A DNA stretch of 64,000 nt from Desulfacinum sp. (lineage in GTDB: Bacteria > Desulfobacterota > Syntrophobacteria > Syntrophobacterales > DSM-9756). The notes under the pieces are model-generated. The model saw nothing but the letters and a program-made list of their open reading frames with translations, did not search any database and was not told the origin of the DNA. The stretch covers positions 100,751 through 164,750 of the forward strand of contig JACIYN010000006.1 of NCBI GenBank assembly GCA_014359885.1. Reading direction: 5' to 3'. Within the stretch, counting starts at the first letter, position 1. Each line of letters starts with the position of its first letter. The position numbers and the translations under genes are program-made. This document shows, in pieces, positions 51,331 through 60,015 of this stretch.

Positions 51331-52768
51331 CAAAAAACGCCCGGTTGGGCATGAACATCTTTCCGGGGTTCAAGATGTTGTTGGGGTCCAGGGCGCGCTT
51401 GATACGCACCATGGCGTCCAGCGCCCCGGGATGCACCTCCCACTGGAAGAAGGGGCTCTTGGCGATGCCGATCCCGTGCTCCCCCGACAGCGTCCCCCCC
51501 AGGCGCAGCACCTCCCGGAAGAGTTCCTCCACGGCCCTTTCCGCCCGGGCCATCTCGTGGGGATCGGAGCGGTCCACCATGATGTTGGTGTGGATGTTGC
51601 CGTCCCCGGCATGGCCGAAGCTCACGATGATGAGATCGTACCGGCGGGCGAGTTCCCGGTTGAAACGGATGAGGTCCGGGATGCGGGAGCGGGGAACCGT
51701 CACGTCCTCGTTGATCTTTCCGGGCCGGATGCGCCGGAGCGCCGGGGAGATGGCCCGGCGGGCGCTCCAGAGCCGCTCCCGGGAGGCGGCATCCCGGGCC
51801 GTCTCCACGTCCCGGGCGCCCATCTGCCGGCAGATCTCTTCGATCCGGCGGGCCTGGCCGTCCACCACGGCGTCCGGGCCGTCCACTTCCAGAAGGAGCA
51901 GGGCTTCCGCCTGGACGGGGAGCCCCGCCTGGACGTGGGCTTCCACGGCCTCCAGGGTGGCCTGGTCCAGAAGCTCCAGGGTGGTGGGGAGGATCCGGGA
52001 GCGCAGGATCGACGTGACGGTTTGGCACGCCTGGTCGATCTTGGGGAAGACGGCCGCCAGGGTGCGGACCGCTTCGGGGGCGGGGACCAGGCGGAGCACC
52101 ACCCGGGTGATGACCCCCAGCGTTCCTTCCGATCCCACCAGGAGGCGGGTGAGGTCGTAGCCCACCACGCCCTTCACGGTCCGGGTTCCCGTGGTGATGA
52201 CCTCCCCCGTGGGGAGCACCACCTCCAGGCCCAGCACGTAGTCCCGGGTCACCCCGTATTTCACGGCCCGGGGGCCGCCGGCGCAGGTGGCTACGTTGCC
52301 GCCGATGGTGGAAAAGGAAAGGCTGGCCGGGTCGGGGGGATAGAGGAGGCCGTGGCGGGCCGCTTCCTGCTGGAGGCGTCCGGTGACCACGGCCGGTTCC
52401 ACCACGGCGATCATGTCGTCCGGGTCCAGTTCCAGGATGCGGTTGAGGCGCGTGAGGGCCAGGACCACGCCGCCCCGGTCCGGTACGGCCCCGCCCACCA
52501 TGCCGCTTCCGGCTCCGCGCGGATAGACGGGAAAGCCATGGGCGTTGGCCAGGCGAAGGATTTCGGCGATTTCGGCGGCGCTTCCCGGAAGGACCACGGC
52601 CTCGGGGAGAGCGGAAAGCTTGCTGGCGTCGAAGCTGTAGGCCAGGCGGTCTTCCGGGGCCGTGAGCACATGCTCCGGGCCGCAGATCCGTTGGAATTCG
52701 GGGACGGGCAGGCGGGTCTTCGGTTTCGCGTTTTTCCATTTCATGGGCGGTTCACCTTTCCCGGCCAT
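51308..52768 (-). CDS. FAD-linked oxidase (GlcD/D-lactate dehydrogenase type)
   Basis: A 486-residue VAO-family flavoprotein. The FAD-binding segment is VYPRGAGSGMVGGAVP, with GGNVATCAGG and YDLTRLLVGSEGTLGVIT. The C-terminal half has SFGHAGDGNIHTNIM and SGEHGIGIAKSPFFQ, typical of glycolate and D-lactate dehydrogenases. An ATG at 52744 is an alternative start. The last seven residues (EGIGGKG) and stop are encoded by heptamer array A14, which suggests the original C-terminus was replaced. Confidence 0.88.
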   Translation of the reverse strand: MAGKGEPPMKWKNAKPKTRLPVPEFQRICGPEHVLTAPEDRLAYSFDASKLSALPEAVVLPGSAAEIAEILRLANAHGFPVYPRGAGSGMVGGAVPDRGGVVLALTRLNRILELDPDDMIAVVEPAVVTGRLQQEAARHGLLYPPDPASLSFSTIGGNVATCAGGPRAVKYGVTRDYVLGLEVVLPTGEVITTGTRTVKGVVGYDLTRLLVGSEGTLGVITRVVLRLVPAPEAVRTLAAVFPKIDQACQTVTSILRSRILPTTLELLDQATLEAVEAHVQAGLPVQAEALLLLEVDGPDAVVDGQARRIEEICRQMGARDVETARDAASRERLWSARRAISPALRRIRPGKINEDVTVPRSRIPDLIRFNRELARRYDLIIVSFGHAGDGNIHTNIMVDRSDPHEMARAERAVEELFREVLRLGGTLSGEHGIGIAKSPFFQWEVHPGALDAMVRIKRALDPNNILNPGKMFMPNRAFFEGIGGKG

Positions 52769-52803
52769 TTTAACCGCTTCCGGGGAGGGGTTTGGGAAAA
52801 AAT

Positions 52804-53063
52804 TTCACCGCAGAGGCGCAGAGGTCGCAGAGCTTTTTTTGTGCCGCGCCGCCGAGAAGGGCGGCGCGGCACAAGGAGCGCCCTTCGGGATCGCTATAGA
52901 TGAAACGCGACCTCGTTCCGTTCGTGCGCGCGGCCTGTAGGGGCGAATAATCATTCGCCCCTACAGGGGGCTGCTTGCCAAAGGTGCGGCTGTGCTGCCG
53001 GCGTCCCCGCGCCCCGACACGAAAAGGTTACCTCTGTGCTCTCTGCGTCTCTGCGGTGAATTT
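52804..53063. mobile_element. CACCGCAGAG-type element carrying a nested 95-bp element
   Basis: CACCGCAGAGGCGCAGAG at the left and CTCTGCGTCTCTGCGGTG at the right, but about 260 bp long. The extra DNA is a copy of the 95-bp element at about 52900-52987, with palindrome R8 at 52935-52966 and without its right inverted end. Confidence 0.75.
52935..52966. repeat. REP-like palindrome R8 (GAATAATCATTC core)
   Basis: 32-bp palindrome identical in arms and core to R4; nested in the element at 52804. Confidence 0.85.
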
Positions 53064-53092
53064 TACCGGCCGTTCCGCCTGCCGAAGGCCTC

Positions 53093-53122
53093 TTGACTTT
53101 CACCCTTCCTTCACCTTATGCT
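53093..53122 (+). promoter_or_regulatory. Putative imuB promoter
   Basis: TTGACT, an 18-bp spacer, TATGCT, about 50 bp before imuB. I found no LexA-type CTGT-N8-ACAG site. Confidence 0.55.
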
Positions 53123-53170
53123 CACCCTGCAGGAACACGCAAGGGGATGGCGAGGGGGTGATGGGTCGTC

Positions 53171-54337
53171 ATGGAAAGAACCATCCTGCACCTTCAGGTG
53201 CCGGATTTTTGCGCGGTGCTGGAAGAGCTGCGGGATCCGTCCCGGGCGCGCCGCCCGCTGGCGGTGGCCGATCCCGGACCGCGGGCCGTGGTGCAGGCGG
53301 TGAACCGGCTGGCCCGCCGGGAAGGCGTCCTGGAAGGGATGCCCCTGGTCCGGGCCCAGCGCCGGTGCCGCGCCCTGGTGGTGGTTCCCTGCGACCGGTC
53401 CTTTTACATGCGCGCCCACGGCGTGATCGCCCGCGACCTGGCCGGCTTTTCGCCGCTGGTGGAAGGGGCGGCTCTGGGTCGGTTCTTCGTGGATCTCACG
53501 GGAACCCGGCGGCTGTGGGGCCCGGCCACGGACACGGCCTGCCGGCTGGAAGATGAAATCCTTTCCCGCCGCCGGCTGGCTACCCGGGCGGGACTGGCGG
53601 GAAACAAGCTGGTGAGTCAGGCGGCGGCCGCCTGCGTGGAGCCGGGGGACGTGAGCCGCGTCTTTCCGGGAGGGGAAAGGGCCTTCCTGGAGGGCCTTCC
53701 CGTGACGTTGCTTCCCGGGATCGGCCCCGGCACCGCCGCGGTCCTGGGAGACCTCAACATCCGGCGGGTGGGGGAGCTGGCCGCCCTGGCCCCGGCGCAT
53801 CTTTTTCCCGTCCTGGGGCGACGGGCGGGGCGCCTGCTGCAACTGGCCCGCGGAGAGGATCCGCTTCCCGTGGTGCCCTTCGAAAGGACGGCGGAGCTCC
53901 GGGTGGTGCGCCTGCTTCCGGCGGATGAAATCGACCGGGACCGGCTGGAAGCCTTCCTTTTCGACATGGTGGAGGAGGCGGGCTGGGCCCTGAGGCGCCG
54001 AAACCGGACGCCGGGCCGGGTGCGCCTTTTCGTGCGCCATGCCGACGGCGTGGAGCGGAGCGGATCCCGGCGCCTGCCCGCCGGGAGCGAGATCCTGGAC
54101 CGGGTGCTCTTCGGCGCGGTCCGGGATCTTTTTCGGGCCGTGGCGTCGCGGCGCGTGGCGGTGCGCAGGATCGTGCTGGAGTGGTCCGGGTTCCGCATGC
54201 CCTTCGGCCAGCTTTCCCTCTTTCCGGACCGCCGGGTGGACCTGGCCCGGGAGCGGCGGATTCAGGCCGCCCTGGACGCCGTGCGGGGTCGGTTCGGGCG
54301 GAGCGCCGTCCGCTGGGGCGTGAGTCGTGAGTCGTGA
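53171..54337 (+). CDS. imuB: ImuB-like Y-family polymerase homologue, probably catalytically inactive
   Basis: A 388-residue DinB-fold protein. The first catalytic Asp region (normally VDMDAFYA) reads ILHLQVPDFCAV, and the SxDE motif is replaced by ALGRFFVDLT, so polymerase acids are missing. A C-terminal FGQLSLFPDRR contains a QLSLF-type beta-clamp-binding motif. In mutasomes ImuB links the clamp to DnaE2 instead of synthesising DNA. No imuA is visible. The terminal VSRES and stop are encoded by heptamer array A15. Confidence 0.82.
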   Translation: MERTILHLQVPDFCAVLEELRDPSRARRPLAVADPGPRAVVQAVNRLARREGVLEGMPLVRAQRRCRALVVVPCDRSFYMRAHGVIARDLAGFSPLVEGAALGRFFVDLTGTRRLWGPATDTACRLEDEILSRRRLATRAGLAGNKLVSQAAAACVEPGDVSRVFPGGERAFLEGLPVTLLPGIGPGTAAVLGDLNIRRVGELAALAPAHLFPVLGRRAGRLLQLARGEDPLPVVPFERTAELRVVRLLPADEIDRDRLEAFLFDMVEEAGWALRRRNRTPGRVRLFVRHADGVERSGSRRLPAGSEILDRVLFGAVRDLFRAVASRRVAVRRIVLEWSGFRMPFGQLSLFPDRRVDLARERRIQAALDAVRGRFGRSAVRWGVSRES

Positions 54338-54391
54338 GTCGTGAGTCGTAAGTCGTAAGTCGTAAGTCGTGAGGCGGAAGGCGGAAGGCGT
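54317..54391 (+). repeat. Heptamer array A15 (GTCGTGA/GTCGTAA type)
   Basis: Starts inside imuB. It is the left copy of the array duplicated at 54769. Confidence 0.9.
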
Positions 54392-54434
54392 TGGTTTGGC
54401 GGGGGATGGAGCCGGGGCGGGGGCCGAGGGAAAA

Positions 54435-54640
54435 TCACCGCAGAGGCGCAGAGGCCGCAGAGGAAGAGTTTTCCGGATCGGGGCGCTGAGACGGCGCCCC
54501 GATCCGAGCCCCGCCCTGCGGGGCGATCTTCGGGGCGCGCGGCGAAAACGATCCCGAAGGGTGCTTCTTGTGCCGCGCCGGCCTCTCAGCGGCGCGGCAC
54601 AAAGACAGTAGCTCTGTGCTCTCTGTGTCTCTGTGGTGAA
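54435..54640. mobile_element. 205-bp CACCGCAGAG-type element (E8)
   Basis: Full-length, with ends TCACCGCAGAGGCGCAGAG and CTCTGTGTCTCTGTGGTGA; a near-copy of E9. Confidence 0.85.
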
Positions 54641-54659
54641 TTTTTAAAAAGGACCGCCC

Positions 54660-54788
54660 ATGATCTGGCTGGTGCACAGCTGGTACTCCTTTCTGTGGGG
54701 AGTGAGTTCTCCGGAAGACCTCTGCCGCCGGGCCGCGGAGCGGGGCCACGCCGCCGTGGTGTGTTGGAGCGTGAGTCGTAAGTCGTGA
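54660..54788 (+). pseudogene. Partial duplicate of the dnaE2 start (34 codons)
   Basis: Bases 54660-54763 match dnaE2 55142-55245 at all but two positions (Trp8 here, Cys8 in the intact gene). The reading frame then runs into heptamer array A16 and stops at 54788, giving a 42-codon frame ending WSVSRKS. The last codons echo imuB's C-terminus, so the junction marks a tandem duplication. Confidence 0.92.
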
Positions 54789-54868
54789 GTCGTGAGTCGT
54801 GAGTCGTAAGTCGTGAGTCGTAAGTCGTGAGTCGTAAGTCGTGAGTCGTAAGGCGGAAGGCGGAAGGC
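54769..54868 (+). repeat. Heptamer array A16 (GTCGTGA/GTCGTAA type)
   Basis: Duplicate of array A15, expanded, at the duplication junction. Confidence 0.9.
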
Positions 54869-54913
54869 GTTGGTTTGGCGGGGGATGGAGCCGGGGCGGG
54901 GGCCGATGGAAAA

Positions 54914-55109
54914 TCACCGCAGAGGCGCAGAGGAAGAGCTTTTCGGATCGGGGCGCTGAGACGCCGCCCCGATCCGAGCCCCGCCCTGCGGGGCGATCTT
55001 CGGGGCGCGCGGCGAAACGATCCCGAAGGGCGCTTCTTGTGCCGCGCCGGCCTCTCAGCGGCGCGGCACAAAGAGGGTAGCTCTGTGCTCTCTATGTCTC
55101 TGCGGTGAA
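54914..55109. mobile_element. CACCGCAGAG-type element (E9)
   Basis: Second copy of E8 in the tandem duplication, with about a 10-bp deletion. Confidence 0.85.
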
Positions 55110-55141
55110 ACCCAAAACGGTGAAACCCGAGAGGGCGGGGG

Positions 55142-58100
55142 ATGATCTGGCTGGTGCACAGCTGTTACTCCTTCCTGTGGGGAGTGAGTTCTCCGGAAGA
55201 CCTCTGCCGCCGGGCCGCGGAGCGGGGCCACGCCGCCGTGGTGTGCGCCGACCGAAACGGCCTGTACGGCTTGGTGCGCTTTCTCCAGGCCGCCCGCCGC
55301 TTCGGGGTGCAGCCCGTGGTGGGGGCGCACCTGGTGCGGGCCGGCCGGGAGGCCGTGGTGCTGGCCCGGTCCCCCAAGGGTTACGAGATGCTCTGCGGCC
55401 TCCTGACCCGGTTCCACCTGGAACCCACCCTCTCCCTGGAAGCGGCCGTGCCGGAGGCGCGGAGGCATCTGGTGCTCCTGAGCGATGATGCCCGGGTGCT
55501 CCAAGCGGCGGCGCCCCGGCTGGAATGCTACGCGGCCGTGGTGCCGGGACCGGAGGGCCGAAAGACGCTCCGCCTGGCTCAAGCCCTCGGGGTTCCGCCC
55601 GCGGCCGTCTTTCCCGTCTATTTCGCCGATCCCCAAGACTTTCCGCTCCACCGCCTGGTGCGGGCCATGGACACGGGTGCCGTCCTGAGCACCCTGGATC
55701 CCAAGGAGACGGCTCCGGCGGATGCGTGGCTCCAGCCGCCCCGGGAGGGCCTCCGCCGGTTTCCCCACTGCCCGGAGGCGGTGGCCAACGCAGAAACGAT
55801 TCTTCAGAGCTGCCGGGCCCGGTGGCTTTCCTTCCGCACGGTCTTTCCGCACTACGACGACCGGGAGGCGGATCACTACCGGCTTCTCGTCCGTCGCTGC
55901 CGGGACGGCATCCGCCGGCGTTACGGCGGGACCTTTCCGGAGCTGGAACGGCGCCTGGCGGCCGAACTGGACCTCATCCGATCCAAGGGCTACGTGGACT
56001 ACTTCCTGGTGGTGGCCGACATCGTGGCCCGCCGCCCCATCCACTGCGGCCGCGGGAGCGCCGCCGCCAGCCTGGTGAGCTACCTTCTGGGGATCACCCA
56101 CGTGGATCCCCTGCGCCACAACCTGGTTTTCGAGCGGTTTCTCAACCCCCAGCGAAAGGACCACCCGGACATCGACGTGGACTTTCCCTGGGACGAGCGG
56201 GACGGGCTCCTGGAGGAGGTGGAGCGCTCCTACGGGCCGGAGCGGTTCGCCATGGTGTCCAACCACGTGGGATTCGGAGCCCGGGCGGCCGTTCGGGAGA
56301 CGGCCAAGGTGTACGGCATGCCGCCGGGGGAAATCCGGGAGGTGACCCGGCGCCTGAGCGGCTGGACGCGTCCGAGCCGCATCGGGGAGCGCATGGAGCG
56401 TCACCCGGCCTTTCGGGGGTTTCGGCCGGATCCGCCCTGGCCGGAGATCCTGGAACTGGCGGCGCGCCTGGAGGGGCTGCCGCGCCATCTTTCGGTCCAT
56501 TGCGGCGGGATGGTGCTGGTTCCCGACCGGGTGGACCGCCACGTGCCCGTGGAGCGGGCCGCCAAGGGCGTTCGGATCATCCAGTGGGAAAAGGATCAGG
56601 CGGAGGAAGCCGGGCTGGTGAAGATCGATCTTTTGGGCAACCGGTCCCTGGGGGTCATCCGCGACGCCCTGGAGATGGTGGCGGAAAACACGGGACGCCG
56701 CCTGGACTACGCGTCCCTCAATCCCCTGGACGATCCGCCTACCCGGGCGCTTCTGGCCCGCGGGGACACCATGGGCGTCTTCTACGTGGAATCCCCGGCC
56801 ATGCGCCAACTGCAGCGAAAGACACGGCGGGGCGACTTCGAACACCTGGTGATCCATTCCTCCATCATCCGCCCGGCGGCCAACCGCTACATCAACGCCT
56901 ACATCGAGCGGCTCCACGGAGCGCCCTACGAACCGATCCACCCGGACCTGGAGGAGCTGCTCAAGGAGACCTGCGGCATCCTGGTCTACCAGGAACATGT
57001 GGTGCAGACGGCCATGGCGCTGGCGGGCTTCGACTGGGCCGAGGCGGACGGCCTGCGCAAGGTGCTGAGCAAGAAGAGCCGGGAGCAGATCGAGGACTAC
57101 CGGAAAAAGTTTGAGGAGGGGTGCCGGCGGCGAGGCGTTTCGGACGAGGTCATCCGTTCCGTCTGGGACATGTTCACGTCTTTTGCCGGCTATTCCTTCT
57201 GCAAGCCCCACTCGGCGTCCTATGCCCTGGTGAGCTTCAAGGCCGCCTGGCTCAAGGCGCACTACCCGGCGGAATTCATGGCGGCGGTGATCGCCAACGG
57301 AGGCGGCTACTACACGGCCCGGGCCTACCTTTCGGAGGCTGAGCGGCTGGGCCTGCGGATCCTGGGCCCCCATGTGAACGAAAGCCGCTGGAAGTACCGG
57401 GGAAAGGGCCGATGGATCCGGGTGGGACTGCAGCAGCTTCAGGGCGTGCGCCGGGAAACCGTGGACCGGATCCTGGACGAAAGGTCGAGAAACGGGCCGT
57501 ACCGGAGCCTGGAGGAGCTGTTGGATCGCGTGCCCCTGCCGCCTTCGGACGCCGTGGTGCTGGCCAAGAGCGGAGCCCTGGACGAGCTCGGCGGGGCGTG
57601 CGGCATCAACCGGTCCCAGCTCCTGTGGTGGGTGCGGGCCCGGGCCGGGCGGGAACCGCCCGCGGGGAAGCCGCGTCGCGGGGCGACGTCTTCGTCCGTG
57701 GGCCTCTTTGCCTCCCGGGGTGGAAGGGCCGCTGGGACCGTGCCGCCGCTTCCGGCTCCGGACGAGGAGACCCTGTGGCGCCACCAACGGGAGGCCCTGG
57801 GTTTCGTCCTTTCCGTGCATCCCCTGCGCTGCCATGAAGCCGCCTACCGTGCCGGGCGGCGCCCCTGGATCCGGGCCGAGGACCTGGGGCGGGCGGTGGG
57901 AAAGACGGTGTGGCTCCGGGGCTGGCCCATCACCAAGAAGGAGGTGGTCACCCGGGAAGGGGATCCCATGGCGTTCGTCTCCTTCGAAGACGAAACGGCC
58001 ATCTACGAGACGGTCTTCTTTCCCGGGGCCTACGCGCGCTTCTGCCGGACCCTGGGCTGGGAACGCCCCTATGCCCTGCGCGGGACGGTGGAAGAATCCT

Positions 58101-58147
58101 TCGGCGCGGTGAGCGTCACCGTAAGCCACCTGGAACCCGTGGCCTGA
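55142..58147 (+). CDS. dnaE2: Error-prone DNA polymerase III alpha-like DnaE2 (ImuC)
   Basis: A 1001-residue C-family polymerase of the DnaE2 type. The N-terminal PHP domain begins VHSCYSFLWG. The palm carries PDIDVDF with the catalytic Asp pair, and GLVKIDLLGN holds the third Asp. FSFAGYSFCKPHSASYA is the family signature (here FTSFAGYSFCKPHSAS), and an OB-fold C-terminus replaces the tau-binding part. It performs translesion synthesis with ImuB. GGCGGGGG precedes the ATG. Its 5' end is duplicated at 54660. Confidence 0.92.
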   Translation: MIWLVHSCYSFLWGVSSPEDLCRRAAERGHAAVVCADRNGLYGLVRFLQAARRFGVQPVVGAHLVRAGREAVVLARSPKGYEMLCGLLTRFHLEPTLSLEAAVPEARRHLVLLSDDARVLQAAAPRLECYAAVVPGPEGRKTLRLAQALGVPPAAVFPVYFADPQDFPLHRLVRAMDTGAVLSTLDPKETAPADAWLQPPREGLRRFPHCPEAVANAETILQSCRARWLSFRTVFPHYDDREADHYRLLVRRCRDGIRRRYGGTFPELERRLAAELDLIRSKGYVDYFLVVADIVARRPIHCGRGSAAASLVSYLLGITHVDPLRHNLVFERFLNPQRKDHPDIDVDFPWDERDGLLEEVERSYGPERFAMVSNHVGFGARAAVRETAKVYGMPPGEIREVTRRLSGWTRPSRIGERMERHPAFRGFRPDPPWPEILELAARLEGLPRHLSVHCGGMVLVPDRVDRHVPVERAAKGVRIIQWEKDQAEEAGLVKIDLLGNRSLGVIRDALEMVAENTGRRLDYASLNPLDDPPTRALLARGDTMGVFYVESPAMRQLQRKTRRGDFEHLVIHSSIIRPAANRYINAYIERLHGAPYEPIHPDLEELLKETCGILVYQEHVVQTAMALAGFDWAEADGLRKVLSKKSREQIEDYRKKFEEGCRRRGVSDEVIRSVWDMFTSFAGYSFCKPHSASYALVSFKAAWLKAHYPAEFMAAVIANGGGYYTARAYLSEAERLGLRILGPHVNESRWKYRGKGRWIRVGLQQLQGVRRETVDRILDERSRNGPYRSLEELLDRVPLPPSDAVVLAKSGALDELGGACGINRSQLLWWVRARAGREPPAGKPRRGATSSSVGLFASRGGRAAGTVPPLPAPDEETLWRHQREALGFVLSVHPLRCHEAAYRAGRRPWIRAEDLGRAVGKTVWLRGWPITKKEVVTREGDPMAFVSFEDETAIYETVFFPGAYARFCRTLGWERPYALRGTVEESFGAVSVTVSHLEPVA

Positions 58148-58242
58148 AGCCCCGCATTTGACGAATGGGCAGGAAATCTCTTGCCGTTTTCCGATGGAAG
58201 CCTATTGTGAGGTGACTTACCCAGCTGTAGGGGTTTACCCAG

Positions 58243-58274
58243 CTGTAGGGGCGAAAAATCTTTCGCCCCTACAG
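58243..58274. repeat. REP-like palindrome R9 (GAAAAATCTTTC core)
   Basis: 32-bp palindrome with the usual arms; a partial arm copy precedes it at 58225. The 58148-58449 gap holds only REPs R9-R11. Confidence 0.88.
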
Positions 58275-58338
58275 CCCGTCGGGCGGGACCGAACGGATCG
58301 ACCGCGCGGAACACGGCTTCCATATCACCGTGTGATGA

Positions 58339-58365
58339 GCGGGCGGGGATAAACCCCGCCCCTAC
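58339..58365. repeat. REP-like palindrome R10 (GGGGATAAACCCC core)
   Basis: Reverse complement of R6. Confidence 0.82.
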
Positions 58366-58386
58366 TTAAGAGATCCAGGGGTTTTT

Positions 58387-58414
58387 GTAGGGGCGGTTCG
58401 CGAACCGCCCCTGC
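58387..58414. repeat. REP-like palindrome R11 (GGTTCGCGAACC core)
   Basis: Copy of R1 with one changed arm end (TGC). Confidence 0.88.
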
Positions 58415-58449
58415 GCGAACAACGCCCGCACTGCGTCTCCGCCGGTGTG

Positions 58450-58881
58450 TCAGCCCGCTCCCAGCACGGTGACTTCCACGCGGCGGGAGCGCGCCCGGTT
58501 GTCGTGGTTGATGAGAACCACCTGCTGCCACGTGCCCAGCGCCAGCCGCCCTTGGCGCACCGGCACCACCACGGACGGGCCCACAAGGGCCGCCTGCACG
58601 TGGCTGTGGCCGTTTCCGTCGTGCCAGGCCTTTTCGTGTTCGTAGTCCAGGCCCGGCGGTGCCAGGCGCTCCACGGCTCGCTTCAGATCCTCCACCACGC
58701 CCGGTTCGTACTCAATGGTGGTGACGGATCCCGTGGATCCCACGACCGTCACGTGCACCGTTCCCGACCGCACCCCGGACGCGTCAAGCACCTGCCGGAG
58801 CTTTTCCGTGATGTCCCGAATATCCACGCCCTGCTTCATGGGCACTTCGAAAGATTCCGCATGAACAATCCACCGGTTCAT
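58450..58881 (-). CDS. YjbQ/UPF0047-family protein
   Basis: A 143-residue single-domain protein with the family pattern GSTGSVTTIEYEPGVVEDL, NGHSHVQAALVGPSVVVPV and RLALGTWQQVVLI. Some members have weak thiamine-phosphate-synthase-like activity; the physiological role is not settled. I use the ATG at 58881 (GGGAG upstream). Confidence 0.88.
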   Translation of the reverse strand: MNRWIVHAESFEVPMKQGVDIRDITEKLRQVLDASGVRSGTVHVTVVGSTGSVTTIEYEPGVVEDLKRAVERLAPPGLDYEHEKAWHDGNGHSHVQAALVGPSVVVPVRQGRLALGTWQQVVLINHDNRARSRRVEVTVLGAG

Positions 58882-58955
58882 GGGCGCTCCCTGTTCCGAT
58901 CCGGTCAACGAAGGGCAAGGGGAGGAGCGCAGAGGCGGGCTCTGCGCTCTTGTCA

Positions 58956-59249
58956 TCACGGTTCATAATAGATGGGTTCGCCCATCTCTTTGAAGGAAAA
59001 GTTGTAGAAGACGTTGTGGCCGTTGTAGTCCAGCACCCGCAGGTCGTCGGTCTGCTTGAGGTCGCCCAGGATGATGCTGTACTGCAGCCCGTATTTCTCC
59101 TTCACCTTCTCCACGGGCAGCTCCCGGGCGATGAACTTCTTGATCCCCTTGGTGGCCATCTTCTCCACGAACTTGGGGTCCGTGAACGAATCGTAACTGG
59201 TGAGAATCAGGATAGGCCCCGTTCCGGTAAAAATGATTCCCGCCTTCAT
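58956..59249 (-). CDS. Small conserved cytosolic protein of unknown function
   Basis: A 97-residue protein with alternating beta/alpha features (AGIIFTGTGPILILTSYDSF, LDYNGHNVFYNF). Two ATGs lie six bases apart after GGAGGAGG; the second (59249) has correct spacing. No motif recognised. Confidence 0.65.
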   Translation of the reverse strand: MKAGIIFTGTGPILILTSYDSFTDPKFVEKMATKGIKKFIARELPVEKVKEKYGLQYSIILGDLKQTDDLRVLDYNGHNVFYNFSFKEMGEPIYYEP

Positions 59250-59510
59250 GGTCATCCTCCTCCTTTCGGGGTTACCGTTTGACCCGCCGCACCCGCGCGG
59301 GGGCGTCCCGGCGCCTCTTGTCGGGCTTGTTCCGCATCCGCACAACGGACAGGATGAGGATTGACAACCCTGCAGGAGATATTGGAAAACAGCGCCCGGA
59401 GCATGACCTGGAACGTGTGGAGGCGCGTGAGGCGTCTAGGGAATTAAAACCGTTCGTTTGCAAGGCCGGCAAGGCCTTTGTCGCACGGCGGATGCCTGCA
59501 GGAGGGATCC

Positions 59511-59843
59511 ATGAAGCAGTACGTGATCGACCAGCTGAGGGAATCGGACTACGAGCAGATCCGGGACTACCTGACCCAGCACACGGAAACCGCCGCCATG
59601 GAAGGCATCTACTACGTGGACCTTCCCCGGGAGCTCTATTCCAGCCTGCAGAAGGACCACGGCGACTGCCAGCCCTACTACTTCGCCATCAACCTGACCC
59701 GAAAACAGGTGGGCTTCGAATGGCTCATCCGAAGCCGCAATACCCTGCGCTGTGCTTGCATCGGCTACGCCACTCCGGACCAGCGCGACTACATCATCGA
59801 CTACGCCGACGGCATGCTGGAAAGGCTGCGGATCAAAATCTGA
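59511..59843 (+). CDS. Conserved hypothetical protein, about 110 residues
   Basis: Starts MKQYVIDQLRESDYEQIRDY and has a C-terminal CACIGYATPDQRDYIIDYAD pattern. GGAGGG precedes the ATG. It seems to be a small globular protein; I cannot assign a family. Array A17 begins at its stop. Confidence 0.68.
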   Translation: MKQYVIDQLRESDYEQIRDYLTQHTETAAMEGIYYVDLPRELYSSLQKDHGDCQPYYFAINLTRKQVGFEWLIRSRNTLRCACIGYATPDQRDYIIDYADGMLERLRIKI

Positions 59844-59844
59844 G

Positions 59845-59923
59845 GTCCGTGATCCGTGATGAGTGATGAGTGATGAGTGATGAGTGATGAGTGACGAGTG
59901 ATGGGTGATGGGTGATGGGTGAT
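59845..59923 (+). repeat. Heptamer array A17 (TGAGTGA/TGGGTGA type)
   Basis: About 10 units after the preceding stop, leading into hairpin H5. Confidence 0.9.
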
Positions 59924-59961
59924 GCTCCCCCCTTTTCCAAAGGGGGGGCCGGGGGGGATTC
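59924..59961. repeat. C-run/G-run hairpin element H5
   Basis: CCCCCC, TTTTCCAAA, GGGGGGG and a second G run; it joins arrays A17 and A18. Confidence 0.85.
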
Positions 59962-60003
59962 CTCTAATCCTTAATCCTTTAATCCTCTAATCCTTTAATC
60001 CTG
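59962..60003 (-). repeat. Heptamer array A18 (AGGATTA type)
   Basis: Plus-strand TAATCCT units; opposite orientation to A17, lying 5' of the next plus-strand gene. Confidence 0.85.
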
Positions 60004-60015
60004 CGGGGGCCAAGC

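Noticed and set aside
53093..53170. LexA box before imuB
   Set aside because: I looked for CTGT-N8-ACAG and similar sites; none is present, so SOS control cannot be claimed from sequence.
55055..58129. 1024-codon minus-strand open frame opposite dnaE2
   Set aside because: Shadow of dnaE2 on the other strand; no motif, and the plus-strand gene has full catalytic signatures.
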